Origin: Flavobacteriaceae bacterium | GTDB lineage: Bacteria; Bacteroidota; Bacteroidia; Flavobacteriales; Flavobacteriaceae | DNA: 64,000 nucleotides | Assembly (NCBI GenBank): GCA_020435965.1 | Contig: JAGQYS010000059.1 | Span: 29,382 to 93,381 of the forward strand | Direction: 5' to 3' | In this document: positions 7,270-14,931 of the stretch, one piece after another | Layout of the letters: each line of letters starts with the position of its first letter | Numbering within the stretch: position 1 is the first letter of the stretch | Notes under the pieces: generated by a model | What the model saw: only the letters and a program-made list of their open reading frames with translations | What the model was told of the DNA's origin: nothing | Databases searched by the model: none | Translations under genes and position numbers: made by a program

Positions 7270-9648
7270 TTAAGGCTTATAAGCATATTTTTTTCTTCTG
7301 AAATAACTAAAAACAAACCCAAAAACTCCAAGTAACGCTAAAGGTAAAGCTATATTAATAATCTGCCATTTCGTTTTTTCGGCTGATATTTTTTGTGGAT
7401 CCATAAAAGCAATGGCAATTTCTTTAGAGCGAATGTTTATAAGTCCATCATCATCCAATAAATAATTCATAGCGTTAAGCAAAAATTCCTTGTTACCATA
7501 AAGCTGTCCAGTGCCTCTGTCAAAACCTAGCTCTAAAGGGCCATTTCTACCAACCTCATTTTTAATCACATCACCATCAGCGATGACTATCATTTTTGTT
7601 TGAGAGCTTTCTGTTTTATCGTTATCAATTTTAACAGGTTTTACTCTATTGTTATAAACCGAAGTAAAGTTGCCTTCAAGCAAAACAGCTAAATTTTGAA
7701 AACCATTTTTATATTCCTCAGGATTAGGCTCCGACTTTATATCATCTAAACTCACCATTTTTGGTGTACCTTCTAATTTTGATAACGGCGAACTTTTTAA
7801 AAGTATGGTTTTAGATACTGTATTTGGCAAAGTATCAATTTGGTTGGCAAAATCAAACTTCACTAAATTTAAGTTATTGACTATTGGGTGGTTTGATGTG
7901 CTGCTTGCTAATGGTGCATATTGCCATTGAATAGGCTGAAATTGTGTTGCACTGCCTTCGCCAATGGCCAAGGTAATTGGTGCAGAGTACATGTCGTTTA
8001 CCAAGACAGGATTGATGCGAACACCATACTTAAAGAAAAAATCGGTTAGATTTAAATCTCTAGGAATGGCGAGACTCGATTCGGCCTCATTGAACAAACT
8101 ATCAATTTCTATAGCTACCTGATCTACCAGCCACAAGCTTTTACCACCATTCATGGTATATTGGTCTAACACATATTTTTCTTCTTCTGTAAAAGGCTCA
8201 GTTGGCTTTGCCGAAATGATTAAGTCGTAATCTTTTAGATTGTTTAGAGTTGTTTCTGCATTATTGGCAATACTGTCTAGGGTAAAAGGAGCGATATAAT
8301 AATAATCACGAAGCGCAGTTACAAAATCTGCAATGTTTTTATTTTCTAGTTGGCCATTACCTCTTAAGACTGCTATTTTTCGTCGTTTAGGATGGATAAG
8401 TTTACTAAATCCATCAGCAAAGGCATATTCTAAATGCTGTACAGAATTGGTGACTAATTCTTGCTGATTGGCTCCAATTTTGTTTTTTATTAAAGGAATT
8501 TCAACAGTGGTTTCGCCATAACTCGCCAAAGCCCAAGGAATAATAATTTCCTGACTGCTTTTTCCATTTTCCTGAACGCTTAATCGCATTGGTGTTAAAC
8601 CACGTTCATTCAGTAATTGTAAGTTTTGGTCTCGAACTGATTCATCTTCTATGGGATTCAAAAACCCAAACTGAATATTGCTATTTTCATCAGAGAACTC
8701 TTCAAGTAGTTGTCTGGTTTCATCTTGTAAGCGTCTGAATTCTGATGGGAAATCACCTTCCAAAAACACATCAATATAAATAGGTTCTTTAGCACTATTA
8801 ACAATATCTAAAGTAGCCTTGCTTAACGTGTAACGTTTATCTTTTGTGAGGTCAAAACGCTTGTAGATGCCTTGTGTAAATACATTGAGCACAATCATTC
8901 CAAAACCAATCAGAAGCACAGGTTTTACAGTCTTAAAATTTATTTTTTCTGAGCTAATTCCAAGAGTAGTCATCAGAATAAAAATGACTGTCACTGTGAT
9001 GAAATAAAGCAAGTCTCTAGTATCAATAATACCACGACTTATGCTTTCATAATGTGCTTGCATTCCCAAATCATCAATAGCAATGAAATCTGCTAAACTT
9101 TCAAATCCAATATAGAAGAACAAACAAGTAAATACAGCAATTATAAAAGCAACAATTTGATTTTTTGACAATGACGATGCAAAAACACCAATAGCTGTGT
9201 AAGAAGCCACCAAAAACAGCAAGCCAATATAAGAACCAATGGTACTTGCTAAATCTAAATTTCCTGTTGGATTACCTAATTGGTAAACTGTGTAAACATA
9301 TAATAAGGTTGGGATTAAGGCTAAAACAATCAATACGACTGCACCAAAATATTTACCTAAAACTATCTGTAATTTTGAAATAGGTCTGGTTAAAAGCAGC
9401 TCTAAAGTACCTTGTCGTTTTTCTTCCGAAAAACTTCTCATAGTCACAGCAGGAATGAGAAAAATTAAAACCCAAGGTGCTAAAGTGAAAAAGGAGGTCA
9501 GGTCTGCAAAGCCATAATCTAGAATATTAAATTCATTTTTAAATAGCCAAAGAAACAATCCGTTAATGATTAAAAATATAGCCAAAACCAAGTATCCAAT
9601 TGGTGAGGCGAAAAACGAAGTGATTTCTTTTTTTAGTAATGCAAACAT
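7270..9648 (-). CDS. gldFG: Gliding-motility ABC transporter GldF-GldG fusion
   Basis: 792 residues. The first ~235 match the ABC-2 permease GldF (MFALLKKEITSFFASPIGYL; EEKRQGTLELLLTRPIS), with about six membrane segments. From ~240 the chain continues as GldG: a membrane segment, then FDLTKDKRYTLS, the extracytoplasmic substrate-binding-like region (LRGNGQLENKNI, SLWLVDQ) and a C-terminal helix followed by RRKKYAYKP. In Flavobacterium johnsoniae GldF and GldG are separate proteins that work with the ATPase GldA in gliding; here one uninterrupted frame covers both. No gldA is nearby. The start overlaps the stop of the upstream monooxygenase-like gene (TAATG), so translation is probably coupled. 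Confidence 0.88.
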   Translation of the reverse strand: MFALLKKEITSFFASPIGYLVLAIFLIINGLFLWLFKNEFNILDYGFADLTSFFTLAPWVLIFLIPAVTMRSFSEEKRQGTLELLLTRPISKLQIVLGKYFGAVVLIVLALIPTLLYVYTVYQLGNPTGNLDLASTIGSYIGLLFLVASYTAIGVFASSLSKNQIVAFIIAVFTCLFFYIGFESLADFIAIDDLGMQAHYESISRGIIDTRDLLYFITVTVIFILMTTLGISSEKINFKTVKPVLLIGFGMIVLNVFTQGIYKRFDLTKDKRYTLSKATLDIVNSAKEPIYIDVFLEGDFPSEFRRLQDETRQLLEEFSDENSNIQFGFLNPIEDESVRDQNLQLLNERGLTPMRLSVQENGKSSQEIIIPWALASYGETTVEIPLIKNKIGANQQELVTNSVQHLEYAFADGFSKLIHPKRRKIAVLRGNGQLENKNIADFVTALRDYYYIAPFTLDSIANNAETTLNNLKDYDLIISAKPTEPFTEEEKYVLDQYTMNGGKSLWLVDQVAIEIDSLFNEAESSLAIPRDLNLTDFFFKYGVRINPVLVNDMYSAPITLAIGEGSATQFQPIQWQYAPLASSTSNHPIVNNLNLVKFDFANQIDTLPNTVSKTILLKSSPLSKLEGTPKMVSLDDIKSEPNPEEYKNGFQNLAVLLEGNFTSVYNNRVKPVKIDNDKTESSQTKMIVIADGDVIKNEVGRNGPLELGFDRGTGQLYGNKEFLLNAMNYLLDDDGLINIRSKEIAIAFMDPQKISAEKTKWQIINIALPLALLGVFGFVFSYFRRKKYAYKP

Positions 9649-9953
9649 TAAGGTAAACTTACAATTTTATCCACACTCCAAGCTTGTGGCTTATCATTAA
9701 ACAATGGTTTAGTCTGCGACCAAACTTCTTTGAACAACGCAGAGGTTCGGTAATTTTCTAAACATGAGGTATTATCCCAATAGCTATAAGTAAAAAAGAT
9801 ATTGGAATCTTGTTGCTCTCTATACAATTCTAAATAACGGCAACCTTCAAAGTTTCGTATGTTTTCCTTAACAGAATGGAAATTGCTTAAAAAGGTGTCA
9901 ATATGCTTAGGTTCAAAACTCATTTTTACAATTCGTATAAGCATATTATTCAT
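9648..9953 (-). CDS. Antibiotic biosynthesis monooxygenase (ABM) domain protein
   Basis: 101 residues, a single dimeric alpha-beta barrel domain: MLIRIVKMSF, a FEGCRYLELYRE strand, YSYWDNTSCLENYRTSALF and the WSVDKI end. ABM proteins range from quinol monooxygenases to haem-degrading enzymes, and the true substrate cannot be read from sequence. It overlaps the upstream SAM hydrolase gene by 8 bp and shares TAATG with gldFG, so it is the middle of a three-gene operon. A start at the internal M4 is possible. Confidence 0.8.
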   Translation of the reverse strand: MNNMLIRIVKMSFEPKHIDTFLSNFHSVKENIRNFEGCRYLELYREQQDSNIFFTYSYWDNTSCLENYRTSALFKEVWSQTKPLFNDKPQAWSVDKIVSLP

Positions 9954-10788
9954 TTAAAAAGTTAACTGTTATGGTATCTCGCATTTCTAGTCCCATTAAA
10001 GTTGTAGCACTTCCAACCGTTGAGCTGTTGCTTTTGTAAACAGCAATTTCAAGGTAGTTGGATGAGTTAAACACAACCAAACCTCTGCCTTCGTCAAAGC
10101 GTTTGTCTTCTGGTAAACTAAAATCTACAATATCAGAGTATTTAGTATATATGGTTTTAAATTTATAGTTTCTTGCAGACACTTCAAAAGGTCGACCTTT
10201 TTGGATGTCTTCAAAAAATTTCTTTTTAATGTTAGACACCACGTTACCATAATTATCAATATAAATCACGCTTCCAATAATTTGGGACTGCTCATCATTT
10301 ACAAATGGAATGATGTTTTTAATTGGCTTTATGCTTTCAATATTTTTCCCAATAACATCTAGTGTTCCACCTCGTGCAATGTGGCAAGCCACTTTTACAA
10401 ACACGTCAAGAACAGGAAAACTTGTTGGTAATTTATCATGAATATTAATTTCGACTATTTTCTCAGGTGCAATTTCGGCACAAATCATACTCATAATTCC
10501 ATTGTTGGCACAGATAAAATAATGGTCGTCCAACTTAATAGCAATGTGCTTGTTTTCTTCATTGATTTCAGAATCTATACCAATAATGTGTATGGTGCCT
10601 TTTGGGAAGCTGCTATAAGCGTTTTGTATAATGTAAGCCGCTTCAGGAATGTTAAAAGGCGAAACAGAATGTGAGATATCAACAATTTTAACCTCAGTCA
10701 TTTCAGTGTAAATTGCGCCTTTTATTGCGCCAGCAAAGTGATCTTTCTCTCCAAAATCGGTTGTTAATGTAATGATTGCCATTGGCAA
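9946..10788 (-). CDS. SAM hydrolase (DUF62 / SAM hydroxide adenosyltransferase family)
   Basis: 280 residues, complete for the family. Conserved blocks are ITLTTDFGEKDHFAGAIKG at the N-terminus, HYFICANNGIMS in the middle and DNYGNVVSNI near the C-terminal beta domain. Archaeal and bacterial relatives use hydroxide to cleave S-adenosylmethionine into adenosine and methionine; the fluorinase and chlorinase are close cousins. It lacks any biosynthetic neighbours that would suggest halogenation. The second Met (10782) fits the family start MAIITLTTDFG slightly better. First gene of the operon with the ABM gene and gldFG. Confidence 0.88.
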   Translation of the reverse strand: MPMAIITLTTDFGEKDHFAGAIKGAIYTEMTEVKIVDISHSVSPFNIPEAAYIIQNAYSSFPKGTIHIIGIDSEINEENKHIAIKLDDHYFICANNGIMSMICAEIAPEKIVEINIHDKLPTSFPVLDVFVKVACHIARGGTLDVIGKNIESIKPIKNIIPFVNDEQSQIIGSVIYIDNYGNVVSNIKKKFFEDIQKGRPFEVSARNYKFKTIYTKYSDIVDFSLPEDKRFDEGRGLVVFNSSNYLEIAVYKSNSSTVGSATTLMGLEMRDTITVNFLNE

Positions 10789-10892
10789 ATTTGTTGATAT
10801 TTTTTTAATTGGATTGCTAGTAAATTTTGTACTTTTAAGCCATACAAAACTAATAAATCCAAAGTGATTTATCTTATAAATTTTTACTGCAT

Positions 10893-11846
10893 TTGAACGA
10901 ACTAATTATCGAGCTTGAAGAGATAAGCCCAAAAGAATTTTTTGGAGCCCAAAACACAAATATTGAACTATTAAAAAAACACTTCCCAAAATTAAAAATT
11001 GTTGCACGTGGAAATAAATTAAAGGCTTTTGGCGATGAAGAATTGCTAGAAGAATTTGACAGACGTCTTACCATGCTCATGACTCATTTTGGAAAATACA
11101 ATAAGCTGGACGAAAATGTTATTGAGCGTGTTCTGACAAGCCAAAGCAGTGACGATTACCAAACGTCAGATTCCAGTGGAGCAGTTTTGGTGCATGGTGT
11201 AGGAGGTAAGTTAATTAAGGCGCAAACAGCCAATCAGCGCAAGTTGGTGGAGAGCATGAAAAAAAATGACATGGTGTTTGCCATTGGTCCTGCTGGAACA
11301 GGAAAGACTTATACAGGAGTTGCCTTAGCAGTTCAGGCTTTAAAAAATAAAGAAGTTAAGCGTATTATATTAACGCGTCCTGCTGTTGAAGCTGGTGAAA
11401 ATTTAGGATTTCTTCCAGGTGATTTAAAAGAAAAACTAGATCCTTACATGCAGCCATTGTACGATGCATTGCGTGATATGATTCCTGCTGAAAAGTTAGC
11501 ACATTACATAGAAAATGGAACTATACAAATTGCTCCTTTGGCATTTATGCGTGGTCGTACTTTAGATAATGCCTTTGTAATTTTGGATGAAGGCCAGAAC
11601 ACAACGCATGCGCAAATGAAAATGTTTTTGACTAGAATGGGAAAAAATGCAAAGTTCTTGTTAACTGGAGATCCTGGACAAATTGATTTGCCAAGAAGAA
11701 CTATTTCTGGATTAAAGGAAGCCTTGATTATTTTAAAAAATGTTGAAGGTGTTGGCATTATTTTCTTAGACGATAAAGATGTGATACGTCATACCTTGGT
11801 TAAGAAAATTATTGCAGCCTATAAAAGTATTGAGAATAGAGAGTAA
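10893..11846 (+). CDS. phoH: PhoH family ATPase (PhoH-like)
   Basis: 317 residues. An N-terminal KH-like region (RGNKLKAFGDEELLEEF) is followed by a superfamily-1-helicase-like ATPase with Walker A GPAGTGKT, Walker B FVILDEGQN and the sensor block LLTGDPGQIDLPRR. PhoH-like proteins bind RNA and ATP and are associated with RNA metabolism and phosphate stress. The start is TTG at 10893: the first residues NELIIELEEISPKEFFG agree with family N-termini and no ATG fits. It is followed 83 bp later by purC. Confidence 0.93.
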   Translation: MNELIIELEEISPKEFFGAQNTNIELLKKHFPKLKIVARGNKLKAFGDEELLEEFDRRLTMLMTHFGKYNKLDENVIERVLTSQSSDDYQTSDSSGAVLVHGVGGKLIKAQTANQRKLVESMKKNDMVFAIGPAGTGKTYTGVALAVQALKNKEVKRIILTRPAVEAGENLGFLPGDLKEKLDPYMQPLYDALRDMIPAEKLAHYIENGTIQIAPLAFMRGRTLDNAFVILDEGQNTTHAQMKMFLTRMGKNAKFLLTGDPGQIDLPRRTISGLKEALIILKNVEGVGIIFLDDKDVIRHTLVKKIIAAYKSIENRE

Positions 11847-11929
11847 TTCAGTTTGCAGTAAGTAGTAGCAGTTTTCAATAAATTATATTGTCTTTCAGAG
11901 CAGAGCGAAGAATCTAGATTAAATAAAGA

Positions 11930-12877
11930 ATGAATAATACTATAACAGACACCAATTTTAACTTTCCAAACCAAAAAAGTGTTTACAAAGGTAAAGTACG
12001 TGAAGTATATAACATTAATGATGAGCAATTGGTTATGATTGCGACGGACAGACTTTCGGCTTTTGATGTTGTAATGCCAAAGGGAATTCCTTATAAAGGA
12101 CAAATTCTAAATCAGATTGCAACCAAAATGATGAAAGCAACAGAAGATCTAGTTCCAAACTGGTTAGTTGCCACTCCAGATCCAAACGTTGCTGTTGGTC
12201 ATTTATGCGAGCCTTTTAAGGTTGAAATGGTGATACGTGGTTATCTATCTGGTCATGCTGCACGTGAGTATAAAGCAGGAAAACGAATGCTTTGTGGAGT
12301 TGCTATGCCTGAAGGCATGAAGGAAAACGATAAGTTTCCTGAACCAATTATTACACCAGCCACCAAAGCCGAAATGGGAAACCACGATGAAGATATTTCT
12401 AGAGAAGATATTTTAAAACGAGGTATTGTCTCTGAAGAAGATTATTTAGTTTTGGAAGATTACACCAGAAAATTGTTTCAACGCGGAACTGAAATTGCTG
12501 CTTCCAGAGGACTGATTTTAGTTGATACAAAATATGAATTTGGAAAAACCAAAGATGGAAAAATAGTATTAATTGACGAGATTCACACACCAGATTCCTC
12601 ACGTTATTTTTATGCCGAGGGCTACCAAGAACGCCAAGATAGAGGCGAAGCCCAAAAACAACTCTCTAAAGAGTTTGTACGCCAATGGCTCATTAGCAAT
12701 GACTTTCAAGGTTTAGAAGGGCAAACAGTACCTTTTATGAGTGATGAGTATATTACAAGTGTATCAGAACGCTATATTGAGCTTTACGAAAACATTACAG
12801 GAGAAACTTTTGTAAAGGCTGATGTATCTAATATACAGGAACGAATAGAGAAGAATGTGTTGGCTTATTTAAAGTAA
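11930..12877 (+). CDS. purC: Phosphoribosylaminoimidazole-succinocarboxamide synthase
   Basis: 315 residues, the longer form of SAICAR synthase. Diagnostic blocks are [11 protein letters not shown] (ATP loop), [37 protein letters not shown] and [14 protein letters not shown]. It joins CAIR and aspartate in step 8 of purine synthesis. No other pur genes are adjacent. The 83-bp gap to phoH contains a short stretch resembling the genome's dispersed repeats (near 11895-11920). Confidence 0.97.
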   Translation: MNNTITDTNFNFPNQKSVYKGKVREVYNINDEQLVMIATDRLSAFDVVMPKGIPYKGQILNQIATKMMKATEDLVPNWLVATPDPNVAVGHLCEPFKVEMVIRGYLSGHAAREYKAGKRMLCGVAMPEGMKENDKFPEPIITPATKAEMGNHDEDISREDILKRGIVSEEDYLVLEDYTRKLFQRGTEIAASRGLILVDTKYEFGKTKDGKIVLIDEIHTPDSSRYFYAEGYQERQDRGEAQKQLSKEFVRQWLISNDFQGLEGQTVPFMSDEYITSVSERYIELYENITGETFVKADVSNIQERIEKNVLAYLK

Positions 12878-12890
12878 GTTTTAGGATTTC

Positions 12891-13021
12891 GTTTAACGGT
12901 CTCGGCTATGAACAGTTGCGTGGTTTGGCACGGACTTTTGCAAGTACACGACAAGCTGAAAATTCCGCAGGAATTTTCAGGATAAGCCCGTAATAGCAAT
13001 TGTTTATAGCCAATGTTGGGT
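12891..13021 (-). repeat. attC-like structured element (integron recombination site candidate)
   Basis: Read on the minus strand, the element begins ACCCAAC (RYYYAAC) and ends GTTAAAC (GTTRRRY), the two terminal consensus boxes of integron attC sites. Its 131 bp lie within the known attC size range. Inside are two 16-nt arms (12904-12919 and 12996-13011) complementary at 14 positions, the other two being G-T pairs, and an inner perfect 11-bp hairpin (12956-12966 / 12970-12980, loop GCA). It lies just downstream of the toxin gene, where a cassette's attC should be. No integrase gene is in the window. Confidence 0.6.
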
Positions 13022-13028
13022 GTAGTTT

Positions 13029-13328
13029 TTATTCGGTTATTCTTTTCTTTAAGTCCATTCTTTCGTGTAAAATTCTCGTTATTTCGATTGGGTTTACTTC
13101 TGATTTTCGATAAAATATTACGTGTCGGTTTGCTTTTAGTCCGAATAGGTCAGATTTGATTCCGTCATAATTTTTTCCAAGTCCTGGATTGTCGGCAATG
13201 TCTTGGCAAATATCCAGAAGCATATCGTAATATCTGTCAGCTTGATTTTCAGACCAATTCTCGATTGTATATTCCCAAATTCCGTTTAAGTCAGCTACAG
13301 CCTTATTGGTCAATTCGTATTTAGCCAT
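13029..13328 (-). CDS. parE: ParE-type toxin of a type II toxin-antitoxin pair
   Basis: 99 residues in the RelE/ParE fold: MAKYELTNKAVADLNGIWEY at the start, then ENQADRYYDMLLDICQDIADNP, and a final strand HVIFYRKSE followed by ITRILHERMDL. ParE toxins poison DNA gyrase; RelE relatives cut mRNA. The IWEY and Y-rich middle favour ParE. Its start overlaps the antitoxin's 3' end by 8 bp, the standard antitoxin-first order. The pair sits inside the attC-like cassette. Confidence 0.9.
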   Translation of the reverse strand: MAKYELTNKAVADLNGIWEYTIENWSENQADRYYDMLLDICQDIADNPGLGKNYDGIKSDLFGLKANRHVIFYRKSEVNPIEITRILHERMDLKKRITE

Positions 13329-13569
13329 TCTTTCTGCGTTTGGCTTTTAATTCCTCAAGATTTTTTTTCGGGTCGAAATCGTGAGCAATTCCGCTATCAA
13401 TTCCTTCTTGAATAGCATTTCTCAACGCAATAATCTTGCTTTCCTCATTTTCCAAAAGACGAAGTCCAGCTCTGATTACTTCGCTCACGTTCTTGTATCG
13501 TCCAGCAGAAACTTGGGTTTGTACGAACTGGTCAAAATAATTACCTAGAGATATTGATGTGTTTTTCAT
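13321..13569 (-). CDS. parD: ParD-type antitoxin
   Basis: 82 residues. A ribbon-helix-helix N-terminal half (SISLGNYFDQFVQTQV, YKNVSEVIRAGLRLLE) binds DNA; the C-terminal half (EEL-KAKRRKNG) should neutralise the toxin. It is the first gene of the two-gene unit and overlaps parE by 8 bp. Its promoter carries a palindrome that could be the autoregulatory operator. Confidence 0.92.
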   Translation of the reverse strand: MKNTSISLGNYFDQFVQTQVSAGRYKNVSEVIRAGLRLLENEESKIIALRNAIQEGIDSGIAHDFDPKKNLEELKAKRRKNG

Positions 13570-13587
13570 TCTGTTTTAATTTTAATT

Positions 13588-13618
13588 CAAATATACCAAA
13601 TTTTGGTAAAATATTCAA
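13588..13618 (-). promoter_or_regulatory. parDE promoter with overlapping operator palindrome
   Basis: On the minus strand TTG (13616-13618), a 20-bp spacer and TATATTTG (13588-13595) form a textbook Bacteroidota promoter about 20 bp before parD. Between the boxes, and touching the -7 box, lies a perfect 7-bp inverted repeat TACCAAA-T-TTTGGTA (13594-13608), well placed for ParD repression. Confidence 0.7.
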
Positions 13619-13747
13619 ATTTGCGGGATTTCGCTCAAATTACACCCAATATTAAGATAAATTCAGTTTTAATTGAAGTTTATCGACTGTTAAACGAAGT
13701 TAGTCTTTTAAAATCATAAAGTCAATACGTAACTTTACGTACAGACA

Positions 13748-14116
13748 TTACTTTCTATTTTTCTGTTTACTAGCTTTCGCCAAAGGATTAAAGGCCAAAC
13801 ACAACTCTAAATAATTTGATAAATCACTTTCAGAGTCAAAACCTTCTGGAGTTACAAAAATATAACCTCGCATTGGTCGTCCTGTAAAGTCCATAGGCAA
13901 GCAATGTTTATTGTTTATAGCAGTTTTGTAGGCTTCTTCACCAATTCTTGCCATAAGGAGGCTGTCGCCATATTTTTTATCAATATGAATGCCACACAGC
14001 ATTTTGTTATCGACTTTAAAACATAAGCCTCCCATCATTTTAAGTTCGGTAAAAGGGGTTTGTTTGCCTTTTAATTGTTGTCGTATTCTGTCTGCTAGGT
14101 ATTCGTCGTATGCCAT
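13748..14116 (-). CDS. TfoX/Sxy N-terminal domain protein
   Basis: 122 residues: MAYDEYLADRIRQQL, then MMGGLCFKVDNKMLCGI and the later MRGYIFVTPEGF. These match the TfoX N-terminal fold. In gamma-proteobacteria full-length TfoX/Sxy activates competence genes; stand-alone N-terminal proteins such as this are common in Bacteroidota with unknown role. It is followed by the CPBP protease gene upstream on the same strand (15-bp gap), a possible pair. Confidence 0.85.
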   Translation of the reverse strand: MAYDEYLADRIRQQLKGKQTPFTELKMMGGLCFKVDNKMLCGIHIDKKYGDSLLMARIGEEAYKTAINNKHCLPMDFTGRPMRGYIFVTPEGFDSESDLSNYLELCLAFNPLAKASKQKNRK

Positions 14117-14131
14117 GGCGAGTTTAATAAA

Positions 14132-14908
14132 TCAATTTCTAATCAAGTTTTTTTTAGTAATAGCCAAATCCATGTTGTGCTTCCGTTTGTAAACTATAGT
14201 GAAAACAATAGCTAAAGCAATAGTTAAACCTCTTAGAATGTTTGGTAGCAAACCACCTAATGCGGTTTCGTCCATATTGAAAAGCTCCCAAGATAAATTC
14301 ATTAAAGCATGCAAAAATATTGGAATCCAAAGATTGAAGTTCCATTCTACATATAGCCAAGCAAATAATATGGCGCCAAAAAAGGTTACAGTAAAAATGC
14401 CAATCAATTCACCAAACTCATTGCTTTGGTATAGATGTCCTGCAGCAAAAACAAGTGCTCCAAAAATTATGGCAGGAATAAAACCAAAATTGGTGTTTTT
14501 ATATAGTTGACCAAATAAAAACCCTCTAAAAAACAACTCTTCTATAAAACCAATAACAATACTGCCTGCCAAAACATTTTGAATATTGAGTTCTTTATTC
14601 AATTCAAAGAACAAAAAACCTCCAAGTAACATTGGTGAAGAAAACAGCAAAGCATAAACAAAAGGCTTAATAATATTATCAGAAAGCCCTAAGTCTTTCC
14701 AAATATTTCTTTTTTTGTTGATGATATAAGTACCAATAAATAGAGGTGAGCCAATAATCATATACGTTAAAAAATAACTCAGCAAACCAAAGTGGGTTAT
14801 AGTGTCTAACCACGTTTTTATGGTTTTAAAATAGTCCTTAAAAAAAAGGTATAAAGAAAAACTAAAGACAATTACGATAATGGTTTTGGCAGTGTTTTTT
14901 AATGTCAT
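14132..14908 (-). CDS. CPBP family intramembrane glutamic endopeptidase (Abi/CAAX-type)
   Basis: 258 residues with about seven to eight membrane segments. The catalytic signature EELFFR (EExxxR) lies in GFIEELFFRGFLFGQLY, followed by the second motif FAAGHL and a third His in LHALMNLSW. These residues form the active site of Rce1-like membrane proteases. Substrates of bacterial members are mostly unknown (bacteriocin self-immunity, protein trafficking). It ends 15 bp before the tfoX-like start and begins 23 bp after the M24 peptidase gene, so the three may be cotranscribed. Confidence 0.88.
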   Translation of the reverse strand: MTLKNTAKTIIVIVFSFSLYLFFKDYFKTIKTWLDTITHFGLLSYFLTYMIIGSPLFIGTYIINKKRNIWKDLGLSDNIIKPFVYALLFSSPMLLGGFLFFELNKELNIQNVLAGSIVIGFIEELFFRGFLFGQLYKNTNFGFIPAIIFGALVFAAGHLYQSNEFGELIGIFTVTFFGAILFAWLYVEWNFNLWIPIFLHALMNLSWELFNMDETALGGLLPNILRGLTIALAIVFTIVYKRKHNMDLAITKKNLIRN

Positions 14909-14931
14909 GAATTGATTAATAAATTACTTTA

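Larger units (their letters stand above)
12897..13649 (-). mobile_element. Putative mobile gene cassette carrying parDE
   Basis: 753-bp unit predicted from attC logic. On the minus strand it would start at TTGGGTGTA (13649 downward) and end at the G of GTTAAAC (12897). Joining the ends would give GTTGGGTGTA, a perfect 10-bp complement of the left-hand TACACCCAAC, exactly as expected for a circularised cassette. It holds only the antitoxin and toxin genes with their own promoter. The base before the right boundary is A rather than the G of a standard site, so insertion at a secondary site would have to be assumed. Confidence 0.5.

Noticed and set aside
9946..10788. Halogenating enzyme (chlorinase/fluorinase)
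   Set aside because: The family includes these, but nothing in the sequence or neighbours supports halogenation; SAM hydrolase is the commoner role.
10874..11080. Possible reverse gene before phoH
   Set aside because: Antisense of the phoH N-terminus; Ser/Phe-rich without motif.
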